In this document: positions 1 through 12,326 of the stretch, in pieces | Layout: the number at the start of each line of letters is the position of its first letter | Numbering within the stretch: position 1 is the stretch's first letter | Origin: Amoeboaphelidium protococcarum | Taxonomy: Eukaryota > Aphelidiomycota > Aphelidea | Length of the DNA: 64,000 nt | Assembly (NCBI GenBank): GCA_023515745.1 | Contig: JALECJ010000254.1 | Coordinates: 868,001-932,000 of the forward strand | Reading direction: 5' to 3' | Notes under the pieces: generated by a model | Seen by the model: the letters and a program-made list of their open reading frames with translations, nothing else | Databases searched by the model: none | What the model was told of the DNA's origin: nothing | Translations under genes and position numbers: made by a program

Positions 1-2848
1 AGCATTAATTTCCATCAGTCACATCAATAACTTGCAAGTGGTGGATACCTGCGTCGTAAAATAGTGGAATATCCTTAAATAACATGATATCATCATCCAC
101 TACGGAAGATTTCACTGAATCATCATCAATGGCATACGTAACATTAAAAGGCTTCTAACCAACAAGGTTCAACTCAGGAATACTTGCCGCAGGTAGAGCG
201 CTATTGACACAACAATCAATGGTATTAATGTTCTTAAATCGCGCTTCTGGTCTCTTATTGACTTTAAACATTAAAGTTGATCCACTAACTGTCACATTCT
301 TGTAATTAGCATCAGATATAGTCTAGACAGTGAGAGAAAAATCTCCATTAGACTATAAAGAGCCGGTATCCACTTCAAAGGCGCAGTTCTCTTCCAGACA
401 CTGTACACGATTAGTAAACGCTGTTGATTAGTCATTTTACTCAACAATAGCGTACTCAACCTCAAAAGGGCTTTAGCCACCAAGGCTGAGCTTCACCGAC
501 AATTTATCATTCTAACAAAGAGCAAATCTCTTCTTTTAAGACAAGTTATCAGATATTTTCACACTTGGTTTGGCGGTATAGCTAACATGCAAAATATTAC
601 CACCATCAATTGAACCTTTACAAAGCGCATCTTGCACAGATTTTATGGTATAAATGCCAGCCTTGTCAACAAAAAGAGAAGGTTCTTATCTATCTCTATG
701 AAACTCAAACTCGCCATATTTCATGGGAATGCTGTCTAGAGACTGCTAATACAATACTTCCACTTGAACAGGATACCTATTGGCAAATACCTCCAAAGGA
801 ACGCTCCGACCTTCATTTTCAATAATGTCCACCTTCATATCTGGTGACGCAAATGAAACTTGAGGATTAGCAGCGAATAGTTTAAACTGTGCCGATTCCT
901 AAAGCTAGACTTTACATCCATTGCCATCAGTTAGATAATTGAACTCAACCTTGTATGAACCACTTTAATTAATCTTATCATCAAGACGCAACTCATAATC
1001 GCTCTAAGCAACTTTGATTTCAGTAGATTTATGCAAAACATAGCCATCCTACTATATAGAGTAAGAAACAGTCCATGGAGATGACCCAGTTAATTTAAGA
1101 GGCAGAACAACTTTGGGATACACCATATTAGCATTTGGACAAAAATACTACTGATGGTGAAAGATCGAGAGTGACGAAGCAGCCTTAAATTCATGAGAGA
1201 ACTCCTGATCTTATACCGAAATCCACTCAGGATAAATAGCGTCCTTAAATTCAGTAACTCGAATAGTAAATTTGCCACTTTACTTTGGCTAAACGATCAC
1301 ATCTTGATCCGGAGATACAATTTTAGTCTGAACGGTTTTGCTCTAGCCACTGGCTTCAATAGCAGTATACTTGACCAAGAGCGGATATTTTCCACCATCT
1401 GATACACCAAACTATAACTTGAATCCGTAATTACCAGAACACTGAGACTCTGCAATGAGACTTTATTTAACATCTAACTGAGGCTAAACATAAGGCTACA
1501 AAACACATACATTTGACGAGACTCTACCACTACAGCGATCATCTTTGTATGAAATTAATTGATAGGAGCCAAACTTATCCAACTGGATAGAATGCTTAGT
1601 TCCAGATACCTTAATCTACTTCGAGTGAACCTTGCCACTATTTAGCGCAGTAAAGTTATACTCAACGAAAGCAGATTCAACTTTATCCTAAAGCTGTACA
1701 GTGGCCTAAACAGAATTTCGTAACTTTGTAGGATCATCCGGCTAACTGAGATAAAACTATTACTTAGGACATTCAAGTTGTGCAAAATTGCTCAACTAAA
1801 CAACGACATCAATTCGACTGGCATCGATCCCTTCAGTGTATACCGTCCTATGCTAACCACAATCAACACGAGTAATAAACATCTAGTAAGTGCCAGGTTC
1901 CTCAAAGCTCATGTCAATATCCGCTTTCTCTCTCGATAGATTATAAAAATGCAAAAACTCACGACGCTACTTGGAATATACGGTGACATTACACTAGACA
2001 TTTTGAGGACCTTCAACGTTCAAAGGTATTTTAAGCGACTATCCTTAACAAATTTTAGTTTCGCTGACTGCAAACTAAGCTTCCGGACAGTATTCAATCT
2101 TTAATTCTTTATTCTACACAACTCCAGATCCTTTGGCGTCTTTGACCCAATTGATCGTATATTTACCAGTTCCATTAATCTACCACCTAAACTCGGCACA
2201 ATTGCCAAACTTCACCTGATTGATATTAATAATATGCTCTCTGCTTCTACCAAGTAGAGATGGAATATCGTCCTCTGTAGAGTAGCTAAACTAAAACGGC
2301 GCCACACCACAAATCTACAGTTGAGCAAACACCGGGTCATTAAGTTTGGAGTTATGAGATCGACGTATACACCCGATGGACTCAATATTAGTAACGGAGA
2401 GCGACGAATGCGGAACAACTTGCACAGTCAGACTCCCTTCGATGAATTGGTCATCAGAAGACGCATAACCACCGCCAGCATTAATCCAATCATCGCTGAA
2501 ACGTGAACGAAAAACGCGAAGAAATCCGCTGACAGACCGCCTTACTCCAACAGGCGAGCGTGGATGCCAAAGGGCGGTGACCAGTAGCAATGTCACTATC
2601 CACACACTCAACCATTAAGTCTTACTCTTCAGCACCAGCTTTGGAATCTGAGCAATATATAGACATCCCAGACAGAATGAAGAAATCATGCTCCACAATA
2701 ATAGAAGTGAGAAATCGCGTATATAATTCAGATCATTAGAATGCAGCATAACCAGCTTCACATGGCCCACAATGTGACTTGTCAAAACAGCCAATAATAG
2801 AATGAATGCAGCAGTAGCAATTTATCTCTTTGCAACACTATCTATCAT
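1..2848 (-). CDS. POM152: Pom152/Nup210-like pore-membrane nucleoporin (3' end cut by window)
   Basis: The frame starts at ATG 2848 (MIDSVAKRQ...) and stays open to base 1, at least 949 codons, if TAA/TAG are glutamine. Three hydrophobic segments lie near residues 10-28, 46-66 and 79-94. After them comes a long luminal-type region of repeated beta-strand modules of about 100 residues with recurring cysteines, like the Ig-fold repeats of yeast Pom152 and animal Nup210. Those proteins form the luminal ring of the nuclear pore; fungal Pom152 is about 1300 residues, so roughly the last quarter is missing here. It is divergent from HMBS with a 247-base shared spacer. No intron was needed. The family call rests on topology and Ig-like repeats rather than a single signature motif. 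Confidence 0.72.
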
Positions 2849-3095
2849 AAACTAATACAGTAATTTTATCTTTTTTACCCGAGAAACTAATGTAATACTA
2901 AAAGACAGTTTCAAAACCAAAGAAGAAACGAGAAAGTGACGCGATGAATCTCAACGAGAGAATTTGAAGGGGACAGCTTCCACCTGTAAGATTCACTCTT
3001 TGACTCGCTCGCTGGCTTTAGAAAATCCGATCATCTCCAGTGTTACGTGTTTACTTCAAGAGCATCCGTTATAAAATCATTAAGCAGTGTTTGGA
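2849..3095. promoter_or_regulatory. Shared divergent promoter region, POM152/HMBS
   Basis: This is a 247-base spacer between two start codons pointing away from each other. It must hold both promoters. No specific box is convincing. Confidence 0.4.
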
Positions 3096-4139
3096 ATGAC
3101 GGCTAGTAATATTATTGTCATAGGGACGCGTCAATCTCCGCTGGCTGTGACTTAGACTCAGATGGTTTGTGACGCTATAAAGGAAATATATCCAGGCCAT
3201 GATGATCTACAAATAGAAGTTAAGCACATCAAAACTACCGGAGATAACGTACTTGATGTGCCTCTAAATAAAATTGGATAGAAATCTTTATTTACCAAAG
3301 AATTGGAGGTGGCTTTATTGAATAAATAAGTAGATTTGGTTGTCCACTCTCTGAAGGACGTGTCAACCACTCTGCCAGACGGTCTTCATCTGGGAGCTGT
3401 TTTAGAACGGGAAGATCCGCGCGATGTGTTGATCTTACGCGCAAATCATCCACTAACAACAGGTAAACTTGAATCTCTTGCCGACCTGCCTGCTGGAACT
3501 GTGTTGGGAACTTCATCGGTCCGTAGACTTGCTTAGCTGAAGCACTTGTTTCCACAGTTGCAATTTAAAGATATCCGTGGAAATCTAAATACGCGCTTAC
3601 ATAAGTTGGACACTTTGATGAAAGAATAACCAGATGATGACTAGTACGCGTACGATGGTCTTATTCTGGCATATGCAGGAGTTAAACGAATGGGATGGGA
3701 GACTAGAATTTCGCTTGTTCTTGAGAGTGATGCAACCGTGTGTAAATAGCCAGTTTTGTACGCAGTTGGTCAAGGCGCGTTGGCGATAGAATGTAGATTG
3801 GAGGATATACATGAAAGTCCGTTTATCCGCACTGTGTGTGAGCAGTTGACGCATAAGTCAACTTTGATGCGCTGTACTGCGGAGAGGACCCTGATGCGGC
3901 GATTAGAAGGCGGATGTTCCGTACCTATCGGTGTTCATACATCGTATGACTCTGGCGATAAGCAGCTGAATCTTTGCGCTGTAGTATGCTGTGTTGATGG
4001 AGCATAACGAATTGAAGCGTAGATGGCGAGGAAGTGCGATTCACTGGAATAGGCGCACCTGCTCGGAGATGAAGTTGCACAAGACTTACTTAACAAAGGC
4101 GCATCCGCTATATTGTCATCAGTTCCTAGAAATACATGA
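3096..4139 (+). CDS. HMBS: Porphobilinogen deaminase (hydroxymethylbilane synthase)
   Basis: This 347-residue enzyme joins four porphobilinogen units into hydroxymethylbilane, the third step of haem synthesis, in the cytosol. It opens with the family signature [14 protein letters not shown], where one glutamine is TAG. It continues with the substrate-binding stretch VVHSLKDV and the segment GTSSVRR. The cofactor-attachment site [12 protein letters not shown] holds the cysteine that carries the dipyrromethane. Length matches the family (310-360). The first ATG (3096) directly precedes the conserved start, and no intron or break is seen. Its presence shows an aerobic organism that makes its own haem. 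It is convergent with nuclease-kinase copy A. Confidence 0.97.
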
Positions 4140-4458
4140 ACTTATCACTTTTTGATGTTAATTTGCAATGGATAATTTTATCTCACTACCTTAATCGTAG
4201 TTTTGAAGTTGTGAGTAAGCGGTCTAATTTTTAGAATATCCAGTTGGGAAATTCTAAAGGTTAGATTGTGACAATACAGCGAGCAGGTAACTTCAGTAGA
4301 CCTGAAATTAACTTACAGTAGTTGAGTATAATTTATTGTCTATCCTCAAACCTTTTCCTATCAGTACTCTATCTCTAAGCGACATATAGTCCAAAAACGC
4401 AAAGCTCGATAAGTAAGATCACTAACCAAATAAATTTATTCAAACTACCAGCGATACA
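4140..4458. other. Intergenic, convergent 3' ends
   Basis: These 319 AT-rich bases between two stop codons contain no ORF or repeat I can support. The last bases, from about 4432, belong to the inverted duplication shared with 20293-21652. Confidence 0.5.
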
Positions 4459-5812
4459 TCATGCTTCTTGTACACCTGCAATCTCATTCAACATCTTGAT
4501 GTCACGATTACACATTTGCGAGAACTCCTAATATGACATTTGAATTGCCAACTTTGCGTGTCCAAAATCAATGAAGAGCAGTTAATCTCCTTTCCACATT
4601 ATATTACGCGGTGCAACGTCACCATGAGCTACGCCATTTTAATGAATTAACTATAATGAATCACGCAACTGCCGATAATGTGCTTAAATGTCAGCGACAG
4701 TAGATACACGTTCCAGGCGCTCTATCATTATAGCCTCAATCCAGCCATCAATCGACAGACGCGCCAACAATCTCGGAATGACAGTACCTTGCAATCTAGA
4801 TAGCTTCAGATAACATTAATGCTCTTAATCGATGGCATATACTTTTAAATGTTCTGGATCCTTGGTGGAGTCAGCCATTTTCAGCACCAATTAATGCGAT
4901 CTAATTTCGACTTACCTATTATCATCGGATCTAAATGTAGTATGGATACCACCAAATACAACTGAATAAAGCTCAGAACCGCCAACAACTCGTTCAAAGT
5001 ATACTTCATGAAGGCCGACATGCGTCACAACAGAAGTGTCAAAAACTTGATAATCAGGTTACATTGCAGGAGTGGGAGACGCGAAAATGCAATGATCTTT
5101 ATTTTCGCAGAGATAAAACATGGCACATACAGCCTCCATCAAAGTGAATGGCGCACTTTAATCACGATGCACGGCGCTACTTACCTCCAAAGTGCTTTAC
5201 TATCTCCCATCAGATCCACCACGACGCAGAAAGAAGAACTTATCAGCCGTACAGATTATTCCATATCTGTTATGATTAACAGACATGTAGCCATATTCTT
5301 GCCGTAACACCTTTTTCTTGATCTCCTCTTAATTAGTGAAATCAACAAGATCATCATCCACATCGAAAGCCCACATTGTCTTGATCTCAATTGGCAAGAT
5401 GCAGCGGCGGCTAGGGTCGCCCTAATACTACAAAATAAGATCAGGATGGAGTCCTACAGCTGGACCGATATCTTAATGAATCACAGACCCACCCAAGGAT
5501 TTGGCGATGTCTTCAGCGATCAAAAATACGCGAAGAATCAAATAATGCTTTACTTATGCCTCACTACCGACACTGACTGTACGCTAGTTAATTCCAATGT
5601 AGCAATCCATATCCAAAAGCGGCTAAATATGAATTCTATACGGAAAAATGACATCTTAGTCAAAGGATTTCCATAATTTCAACTCAATATCATCTAATTC
5701 ACGAGGATGCCTCGGTACAGACAGCTAGGTAGAGGTGCGGTCCTAACTGATCTCTGTGCTAGCGGGTATATGATTTAATAAATCACGTAATAATGTCATT
5801 GTTTATGTGATA
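4432..5812 (-). repeat. Inverted duplication, arm A
   Basis: This arm carries nuclease-kinase copy A plus about 13 bases upstream and 27 downstream. It matches 20293-21652 in the opposite orientation, about 14.5 kb away. Identity is patchy: long near-identical stretches are interrupted by diverged ones at 5420-5790 and about 4890-4985. Boundaries are approximate because the flanks fade out. Confidence 0.9.
4459..5799 (-). CDS. PD-(D/E)XK nuclease + protein kinase fusion, copy A
   Basis: 446 residues. The N-terminal half looks like a restriction-endonuclease fold: HPDLIL with D120, then LPIEIKT with E138 and K140, then a QEYGYM/RYGIICTADKFFFLRR stretch typical of this family. The C-terminal half is a protein kinase with candidate ATP lysine K307 (VLKM), catalytic loop HGDVAPRN (D394) and IDFGHA (D411). 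The same architecture is common in fungi and in Crinkler-type effector or conflict proteins, as described for the Crinkler/RHS superfamily; its substrate is unknown. Nothing in the sequence indicates a signal peptide. The start (MTLLRDLLNH) differs from copy B because of an indel near the 5' end. The frame is intact with all catalytic residues, so it is probably functional. Confidence 0.85.
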
Positions 5813-6195
5813 AAATGGTAACAATTCAAAGAGAAAGAAACCGATTTACTGACTGACCAATCCTTAGAGGTGATTGGACGCATCGCAGTTGCCAATCGCT
5901 GACAATGCGCGTGATTATAAGGGGCCTGCGCTAACATTTTAGCGCTCAAGTTTAGACTAAATCTGCGCTGGTAGATTCTAATCAATATTATCGAAGCCCA
6001 GTTCTGAAGATTCAAATCAGTCCGACGTATTAATGTCTTCTTTCACGTGCACATGTCTATCCTGCCGGGTTCGCTGGGGTTCACATGTCGTGGACGGTTT
6101 CCGTCAGTTACTTTGGCAAAATTTAGAATCGTTAAGTCAATCTTAAAAGTTAAATCTGATAGTTCAAATTACTTATACGTCTAAAGTGTTATACT
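5800..6195. other. Intergenic
   Basis: This is upstream sequence of nuclease-kinase copy A. I see no gene in it. It is not homologous to the upstream flank of copy B beyond the first dozen bases. Confidence 0.4.
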
Positions 6196-6507
6196 ATGGA
6201 TTTAGACACAGATCGCACCTTAAATTATTGGTTCCGTGTTGATGTCTACTCATTGTCACAATTTAACCAGAATCAGAAACGCTTGGTTGATTTGAATTAC
6301 CATTTGCTCTACACAGTGCTTCCAAAATACTTAATTTTTTGCCCAACTTTAAGGGAATACCAGACATTTAGAGAAGCCGAGTCGTAATTAAGCACGCTCA
6401 CCATTAGATCGTACAGCGCCGCACATTACGCAAGTAAATCACGCGTTTGTGGTATATATACTGCAAATACACCTTTATGTAAGATCCTGTCTCTGGCAGT
6501 GAAATGA
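6196..6507 (+). CDS. Hypothetical small protein, doubtful
   Basis: This 103-codon frame (MDLDTDRTLNYW...) reads through one TAA as glutamine to TGA at 6505. No family is recognised, and it has neither a signal peptide nor a clear membrane segment. With only one stop codon in 64, random frames of 100 codons are common here. It is listed because it is the only ATG-started frame of note in a 1.7-kb gap. It may be spurious. Confidence 0.2.
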
Positions 6508-7556
6508 GCACTCTTACTCTGTATCATCAAAGAATCTCAACCACAATGAGGTTCTGATACTAATAGCCATTCGTTTTAACTCATTATCTACTATTAAGGT
6601 ACTCAGCACCATACATATTCCTTTTTAACCATAACTTCAAACACTTGGCTCGTGTCAGGTACCAATTGGCTCTAGCTCAGATCCAAAGAAAGCAACTCAA
6701 CTTCAGCGACGTAGACAAAAACTTTCAATAAGATTATAATTAAGACTGTGCAGTAAATTCAAAATTAACTAGAATAATATCGCAGGGAATAGCACTGGGC
6801 TACTGTTGTCGTCAGAGCCAAATGGCCCTAAGTGCGCGCTCAAAGAGTAAACCGCGCTCTGCGTATTCCAGGCTGAGACTGGAGAGTAGATATGTGCATG
6901 TGCTTTAAGATCAGAATACACTAATTTTTTAGTAATGGGAGCTTTATGATGTTCAACCTTACTGCCCACAGTGCTAGACAAAAAGTAACTGGTTCGGCGC
7001 ACTTTGCAGTTTGGCTATGATCAAGCACGACTCAAGGAGAATGACTATGGTCACAACATGAGAGTTCTTAGAAGTCTAGTGTTTTTCAAAACACGTTGAA
7101 TGTTGCATATACAAGGCATTTAGATAATTCAAGTTATTTATGATAGACTTGGAAGTAATCTGTCTTCAGAAGTGACCACCTCACCTAGAGTTTACTGACA
7201 GATTCTACAGAGTAGAATGTTATAGAACACTAAATAGGCAACGATGAAACACTTGTAAACTACACGATATTTACTAATAAGCATACTGAATTAAATTTTG
7301 TAGTTGGTAAAGGTGTGACATGACTTGCTCAGAGAGCTTACTACTGTTACTAAAGCGCACAGCTATAAGCTAGCCAGCCACTTACAGTAGTTACACTGTA
7401 CTCGCGTCTAAGTCGCGCGCTTTCTCTCGCAGTCACCGCGATTGAACAATTCGCTGATTTCATCTTCTGCCAAATATATATAACGGTAGACGTGTGTCAA
7501 CTGCCGTAATCTTTGGCCTTAATCATTTAGTAGTCAAATTGCTATAACTTGAGTAT
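6508..7556. other. Gene-poor region upstream of lipin
   Basis: This is about 1 kb of mixed AT-rich sequence with no supportable gene on either strand. A minus-strand frame at 6769-7002 begins with GTG rather than ATG and resembles nothing known. The last 150 bases presumably hold the lipin promoter. Confidence 0.4.
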
Positions 7557-10500
7557 ATGAATTTCGTTGGAAGTCTTGTGTCTACTGTTAGTGAGTTTTA
7601 CAAAGACTTGAACCCTGCCACTTTATCGGGAGCCATAGACATTGTGGTTGTGGAGAGAGCTGATGGCACTCTGGCGTGTTCACCTTTCCATGTCAGATTT
7701 GGGAAGATGCAGTTATTAAGACCCTTTGAAAAGAGCGTAACATTCTAATTTAATATGTCTTTTTACAAGTGTTGAATTTTTGTTGTTATATTGTTTAGTG
7801 TAGGTGGAGATGAAAGTAAATGGCAGTGTGGTCGACATTCCCATGAAGTTGGGTGAAGGTGGAGAGGCGTTCTTTATAAAGGAGACTAATGATGAAGTTC
7901 CTGATGCGTATTAGACATCGCCACTTGCCCTGACGCCATAGTAATTATCCTCTGGTCATGTGCCTCCATTGTCTGGCTTGGATACGTTGAAATTAGATCC
8001 CACTGCTCTGACTCGGTCCTCTTCTGACCAGTAGTTGAATGCCGGCTTTGTGTCTCCTCTGGATGCTAAAAATTTTGATTTTGATAGTGAATAACTGAAG
8101 ACTGCTGGATCATCTCGGCTTGGCTCTAATCCTGGCAATCTTAATGTTGGGCACAGTGTGATAAGAGAGCATCCTCTATCCGATTCTGAGGTTTTGATTG
8201 GCAGCAGTAGTAGTAATAAGGATAGAATAGGTGTGGGATAAAATGCTTCCGCGTAATAATCGGCCATTCCAGCAAAGATGCACATGAGTGATACAGAGAT
8301 GGATTATCTGGACCTCGGTGGTGGCGAAAAGTTGAATGCTCAGAATCCCTAATAATTTACCTAATGGAAATGGGGATTGCTACCGTCCAATGAAAGCTAG
8401 TAATATTCCGAGGCAGTGCCATCTTCCAATGTAAAAATCGCGTCTAAAGCAAAGCCGGAGGATCGAAATTTGTAATCCAGTTAAGAATCTCAATAGGCGG
8501 AAAAGAAGCATCTTGAAATTAGGAATACTTAAGTTGATAAGGTGGACCAGTTGATTTATGACTTGCTTAGTGGCGACAAACGATATGGATTTGACATTTA
8601 GTTATCAATGTGCGGTAAAGCTTGTGCTGATCCAGAGCAATTCTCTAGCAAGTTGATATCGTTTAAGGATTTCAAATCTAATCCCCTGTCTATCTTGCAG
8701 GATGAAAACTTGGTAATAAAGGTGAATGATGAGTACTTGACTTGGCATGTTCTGGGTCCTGCTCTGGTGTCCAAGCTCTTCTTCAAAGACCATCTGGACC
8801 CTGAAGTATTGTAGACTCTGGCCCTTATTCCATCACTACTCACCCAAAAGTCTGAACTCGATGCATCTTCCTCAATGGCCACTGGTATTTAGACTGGCGG
8901 TAGACTAGAATAGAAGAGCACCGCTACAAAGAGCTGGTGGTGGTCATCCACTCGGGAAAAGTCTCCTGAAAGACGTGGTTAGATTTCTGATAAATCCGCA
9001 ATTGATGCTTCTGAGTAACCTCCGCTTTCAGCACCAGTAGGGATCAAAACTCAGGATATTTAGCTGAGTGATACGGCAACTATTAAAAGTCTTGATTCGT
9101 CATATAGATAAGGTGATGGTTCCGCGATGAATTAAACAACTACTGCAATGTCTGCTCCTGCTTAGAGTAGACCCCTATCAGCTCCTAATCTGGGTGAGGT
9201 GATTTAAGCTTAATAGTATAAAGCCAAGTTCTTTAGCAAAACTCTGCGCTTGACGTCTGACCAATTACGATCTCTTAATCTTAATTATGGAGCTAATACT
9301 GTATCTTTTAGCGTCGCATCCTCTTATTCTGGAATCGCCACTTGTACTGCGCGAATATTTTTATGGAAGTATAATGTTTAGATTGTGGTATCAGATATTG
9401 ACGGTACGATTACAAAATCTGATGCTCTTGGTCATCTGCTACCAATGCTTCGGATGGATTGGACTCATCCCGGTATTGCTAACCTCTATACTAGTGTTAA
9501 GAACAATGGATACGAGATTCTCTATCTAACCAGCAGAGCCATAGGCCAGGCTGATATCACTCGAGGATATTTGAAGGGAATCGAGCAAGGATCTTATCAG
9601 CTGCCGGATGGACCGGTGATTATGTCTCCAGATAGATTGATTGCGGCTCTGAAGCGAGAGGTTATTGATAGGAGGCCTGAAGAGTTCAAGATTGCCGTTC
9701 TCAAGGATATAAAATCTCTTTTCAAGTCTAGAAATCCGTTCTATGCTGGCTTTGGTAACAGAGTCACGGATGCAATGTCCTATAGAGCTGTGGATATACC
9801 GACATACAGAATTTATTCAATCAATAGTCAGGGAGAGATCAAGATGGACTTCTTTGTCGGCTACACGTCCAGTTATGTGAAGTTGAGAGATTTGGTGGAT
9901 CACATATTTCCTCCGATCAGATCCAAGATTCAGAGCATGTCAAAGTCCGCCAGTCTGGATGTCTTGCCTGGAACTCCTAAGAGCAACAGAAGTGCCAGAA
10001 GTAAACGATTGGCCGGACGCTAAGGTTCGAATGCATCAGCTCGTAAACCGTCTTCTATACGCACAGATGCCACCAGCCTGAGACCGATACAGGATTATGA
10101 TATATTTGGTGAAGAGTCCGATGAAGCTGATCGTCCTTCTGATGACGGAGAAACTGAATATGAAGCGGGTGATCAAGAGAGTTCTGGATAATCAGTCGAT
10201 GAAGATGATCTACAATCATCTCAAGATTAGGCCAATGAGGCTCTGGAAGATTCAGATTCATTGGAAGCTATTGAAGACGGATATGATGATTTTGTGTACT
10301 GGAAGACTCCCCTGTTGGACGCTGTCGAGTTGCCGGCCGAAGTGGTCAATGCATCTAAATCTAAAATACCTGATGGTGGCCCCAATGCTCGAACTAGAAA
10401 AGAATCTACTTTAGTTTACACTAATCCTTTAAAGAAGTATTCTGAGTACTCATCTTCATCATCGTCTGAGGATGGTGAAGAAGGAGATGACGATTATGAT

Positions 10501-10590
10501 GATGAAGTGTACGATGAATAGTATGAAGGCGAAGATGAAGATGAGGCTAGTAGTTAGACTGGCTATGCTGCAAAAGGAATTGATAAATGA
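7557..10590 (+). CDS. PAH1: Lipin, phosphatidate phosphatase (Pah1/Ned1 type)
   Basis: Mg2+-dependent phosphatidate phosphatase: phosphatidate to diacylglycerol, controlling membrane versus storage lipid synthesis and nuclear-envelope shape. There are two exons, 7557-7736 and 7804-10590 (988 residues), with intron 7737-7803 (GTAACA...TGTAG). The N-lipin domain is at residues 1 to about 90 ([30 protein letters not shown]). The C-terminal LNS2 catalytic domain carries D591-I-D593-G-T595 in SDIDGTIT, followed by [11 protein letters not shown] and FYAGFGNR. The middle is low-complexity and glutamine/serine-rich with many TAA/TAG codons. The C-terminus is acidic ([11 protein letters not shown] and [14 protein letters not shown]). 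In wording the domains are closest to fungal Ned1/Pah1. It is convergent with RNase H2B (87-base gap). Confidence 0.97.
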
Positions 10591-10677
10591 ACTGGATTGA
10601 GAAGCTAATGTGTATATGCACACTCTGTGATATTTTGGAATTCAATTTATTGATAAAATAAAGTCATAATCATCATT

Positions 10678-11581
10678 TCACTTCTTACGATCCTCTTGTT
10701 TAGTGAAGAATGAGGCCACACTCTTGAGACCTTTACTAGCCTTTTCCAACTACCTCATACCCAACGTCTTTTACTTCTACACATTTTAATATTTATGTAA
10801 GTCAATCCATATAATTATAGATAGATACTAAATTATAGAAAGAACGTACCTTTGCTGACTTGTCCTTATCTCCGACAGAGCTAGATTGACTACTGTCGGC
10901 ATTGCTATTTTACCGGCCATAATTGAAATAATTAATTTAAACTTTAGGTGCAATACCACAAGATTCCTTGATCTATAAACCATCTTTAACAAGACGCAAC
11001 AAGTCCTCACCAACATAATCTTGAAGCATTTCGAGAGCATACATCTTCAGCACATCACTATCACTTGCATCTAAGCCGACAGCTAAATTCTGCAACTCTG
11101 TCTAATCCTCCGATAATGATTACAAATACTTGACAATATTATCGACTTTCGAAGAGAGCCACGCAACAGCTTTATCCTTGTTGAAGCGATAGAATTCCTG
11201 ACCATCAAGAGCTGACACGTCAACCAAATGAGCTAGAAATTATGCCGATAGTGCAGAATTTTACAATGATATGGCATCAATGAGCGCAGGTGGACATTCT
11301 GTATCGCCCAGTGACATGAATCTAGTCTTTGGACAATACGAGAGTAATAAGAATAGAGGATCCACCTCGAACATTGTCAGAACCGCTCCATTAGAGATGC
11401 AATAATCAGCAGGAGTAACCATAACTGACGTCTCATCACCAGCACCAACTTGCACCACTTGAAACCACTTTTCATAATCTGGACTATGCGCAAATACAGC
11501 AGACTCTTTACAGTCTCCAATTAGACATTATATCACATTAAGTTTATCGCTTATATCTTCAGGAGTAACCAGAAGTCTCAT
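10678..11581 (-). CDS. RNASEH2B: RNase H2 subunit B with C-terminal PIP box
   Basis: Non-catalytic subunit of RNase H2, which removes ribonucleotides from DNA and degrades RNA:DNA hybrids in the nucleus. Exons are 11581-10850 and 10776-10678, giving 276 residues. The intron, 10777-10849, starts GTACGT and ends TGTAG. Recognisable core: FEVDPLFLLLSYCPKT, then a helical region ending near CGIAPK. Exon 2 encodes a basic tail with LKSVASFF, fitting a PCNA-interacting peptide like the MKSIDTFF motif of human RNASEH2B. The PIP-like motif lies entirely in the second exon, so intron retention would remove it. Orthology is clear from the core plus the PIP-box position. Confidence 0.88.
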
Positions 11582-12326
11582 TTTATTATAATCAATACTA
11601 ATTTAGTGCGCCAAAGAGAGTAGATACTAGTACAGTACAGTCCAAAGAGGTCAAATGTGTATTGGAAAAAGTAATGGAAGATTGAACGGTAAAGTCTCAA
11701 TGAAGACGCGACAATTGAACGCGTTCTGAGAGTGAAACAGCTATCATATGTTCTTGATATCTCTCATATACTGTATGGATAGTAAGTATGCGATCAGAGT
11801 GTATACTTAATTCTAATGTAATAACTTACCGCGTTGTTAATGACTACAATCATGTAAATTGAAGAAGAGTAGGCTGAACGCCTTAGCTTATATTAACCTT
11901 TCATCATAATATTCCACCACAGGATGAAACGAACCTGCGTGATCATGTACAGTATTGTATAAGGGATTCGTATTAAACACACTCTCCAACTAAAGGTCAA
12001 GAATGATTCACAATAGATTGGAAGCGCCTCTTCTGAATTACCATTTGACTGACTGACTGATGGAATGAATGTGATGTGAAACAGACCAACCTTCAATAAA
12101 ACCTTTAGACGCGAAACTGGGCTGGATTGTTTTCAGCGTTTGAAACATAAATTTCTCTCCTTAAACTGTCGCCTTGTCGTTCAGTTTGAAGTTTTCTTCT
12201 TTTCCAATTTAGATCGATTCAACGAAAGCTAATATTTAAACAGCTTTTTTTAATTAAGCTTTATTTACTGCATCATCGTTTTCATTTACTAGCGTTTATC
12301 TTTTCTGTCAAGACATTAGTAGTAAA
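11582..12326. promoter_or_regulatory. Divergent promoter region, RNase H2B/epsin
   Basis: 745 bases between two divergent start codons. It contains a short (TGAC)n-like run at 12046-12060 and, on the + strand, an AT-rich leader before the epsin ATG. No gene is supported inside. Confidence 0.35.

Noticed and set aside
5008-5676. Plus-strand frames (and their mirror at 20410-21078) as genes
   Set aside because: They are antisense shadows of the two nuclease-kinase genes, which carry all the catalytic motifs on the other strand.
6040-6075. tRNA-like GGGTTCGCTGGGGTTC word
   Set aside because: No matching acceptor and anticodon arms around it. No tRNA was found anywhere in the window by eye.
6769-7002. 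Minus-strand frame upstream of lipin
   Set aside because: Begins at GTG rather than ATG and has no homology signal.
12046-12063. TGAC repeats as a CRISPR-like or satellite array
   Set aside because: Only a few units, no spacers; a simple microsatellite.
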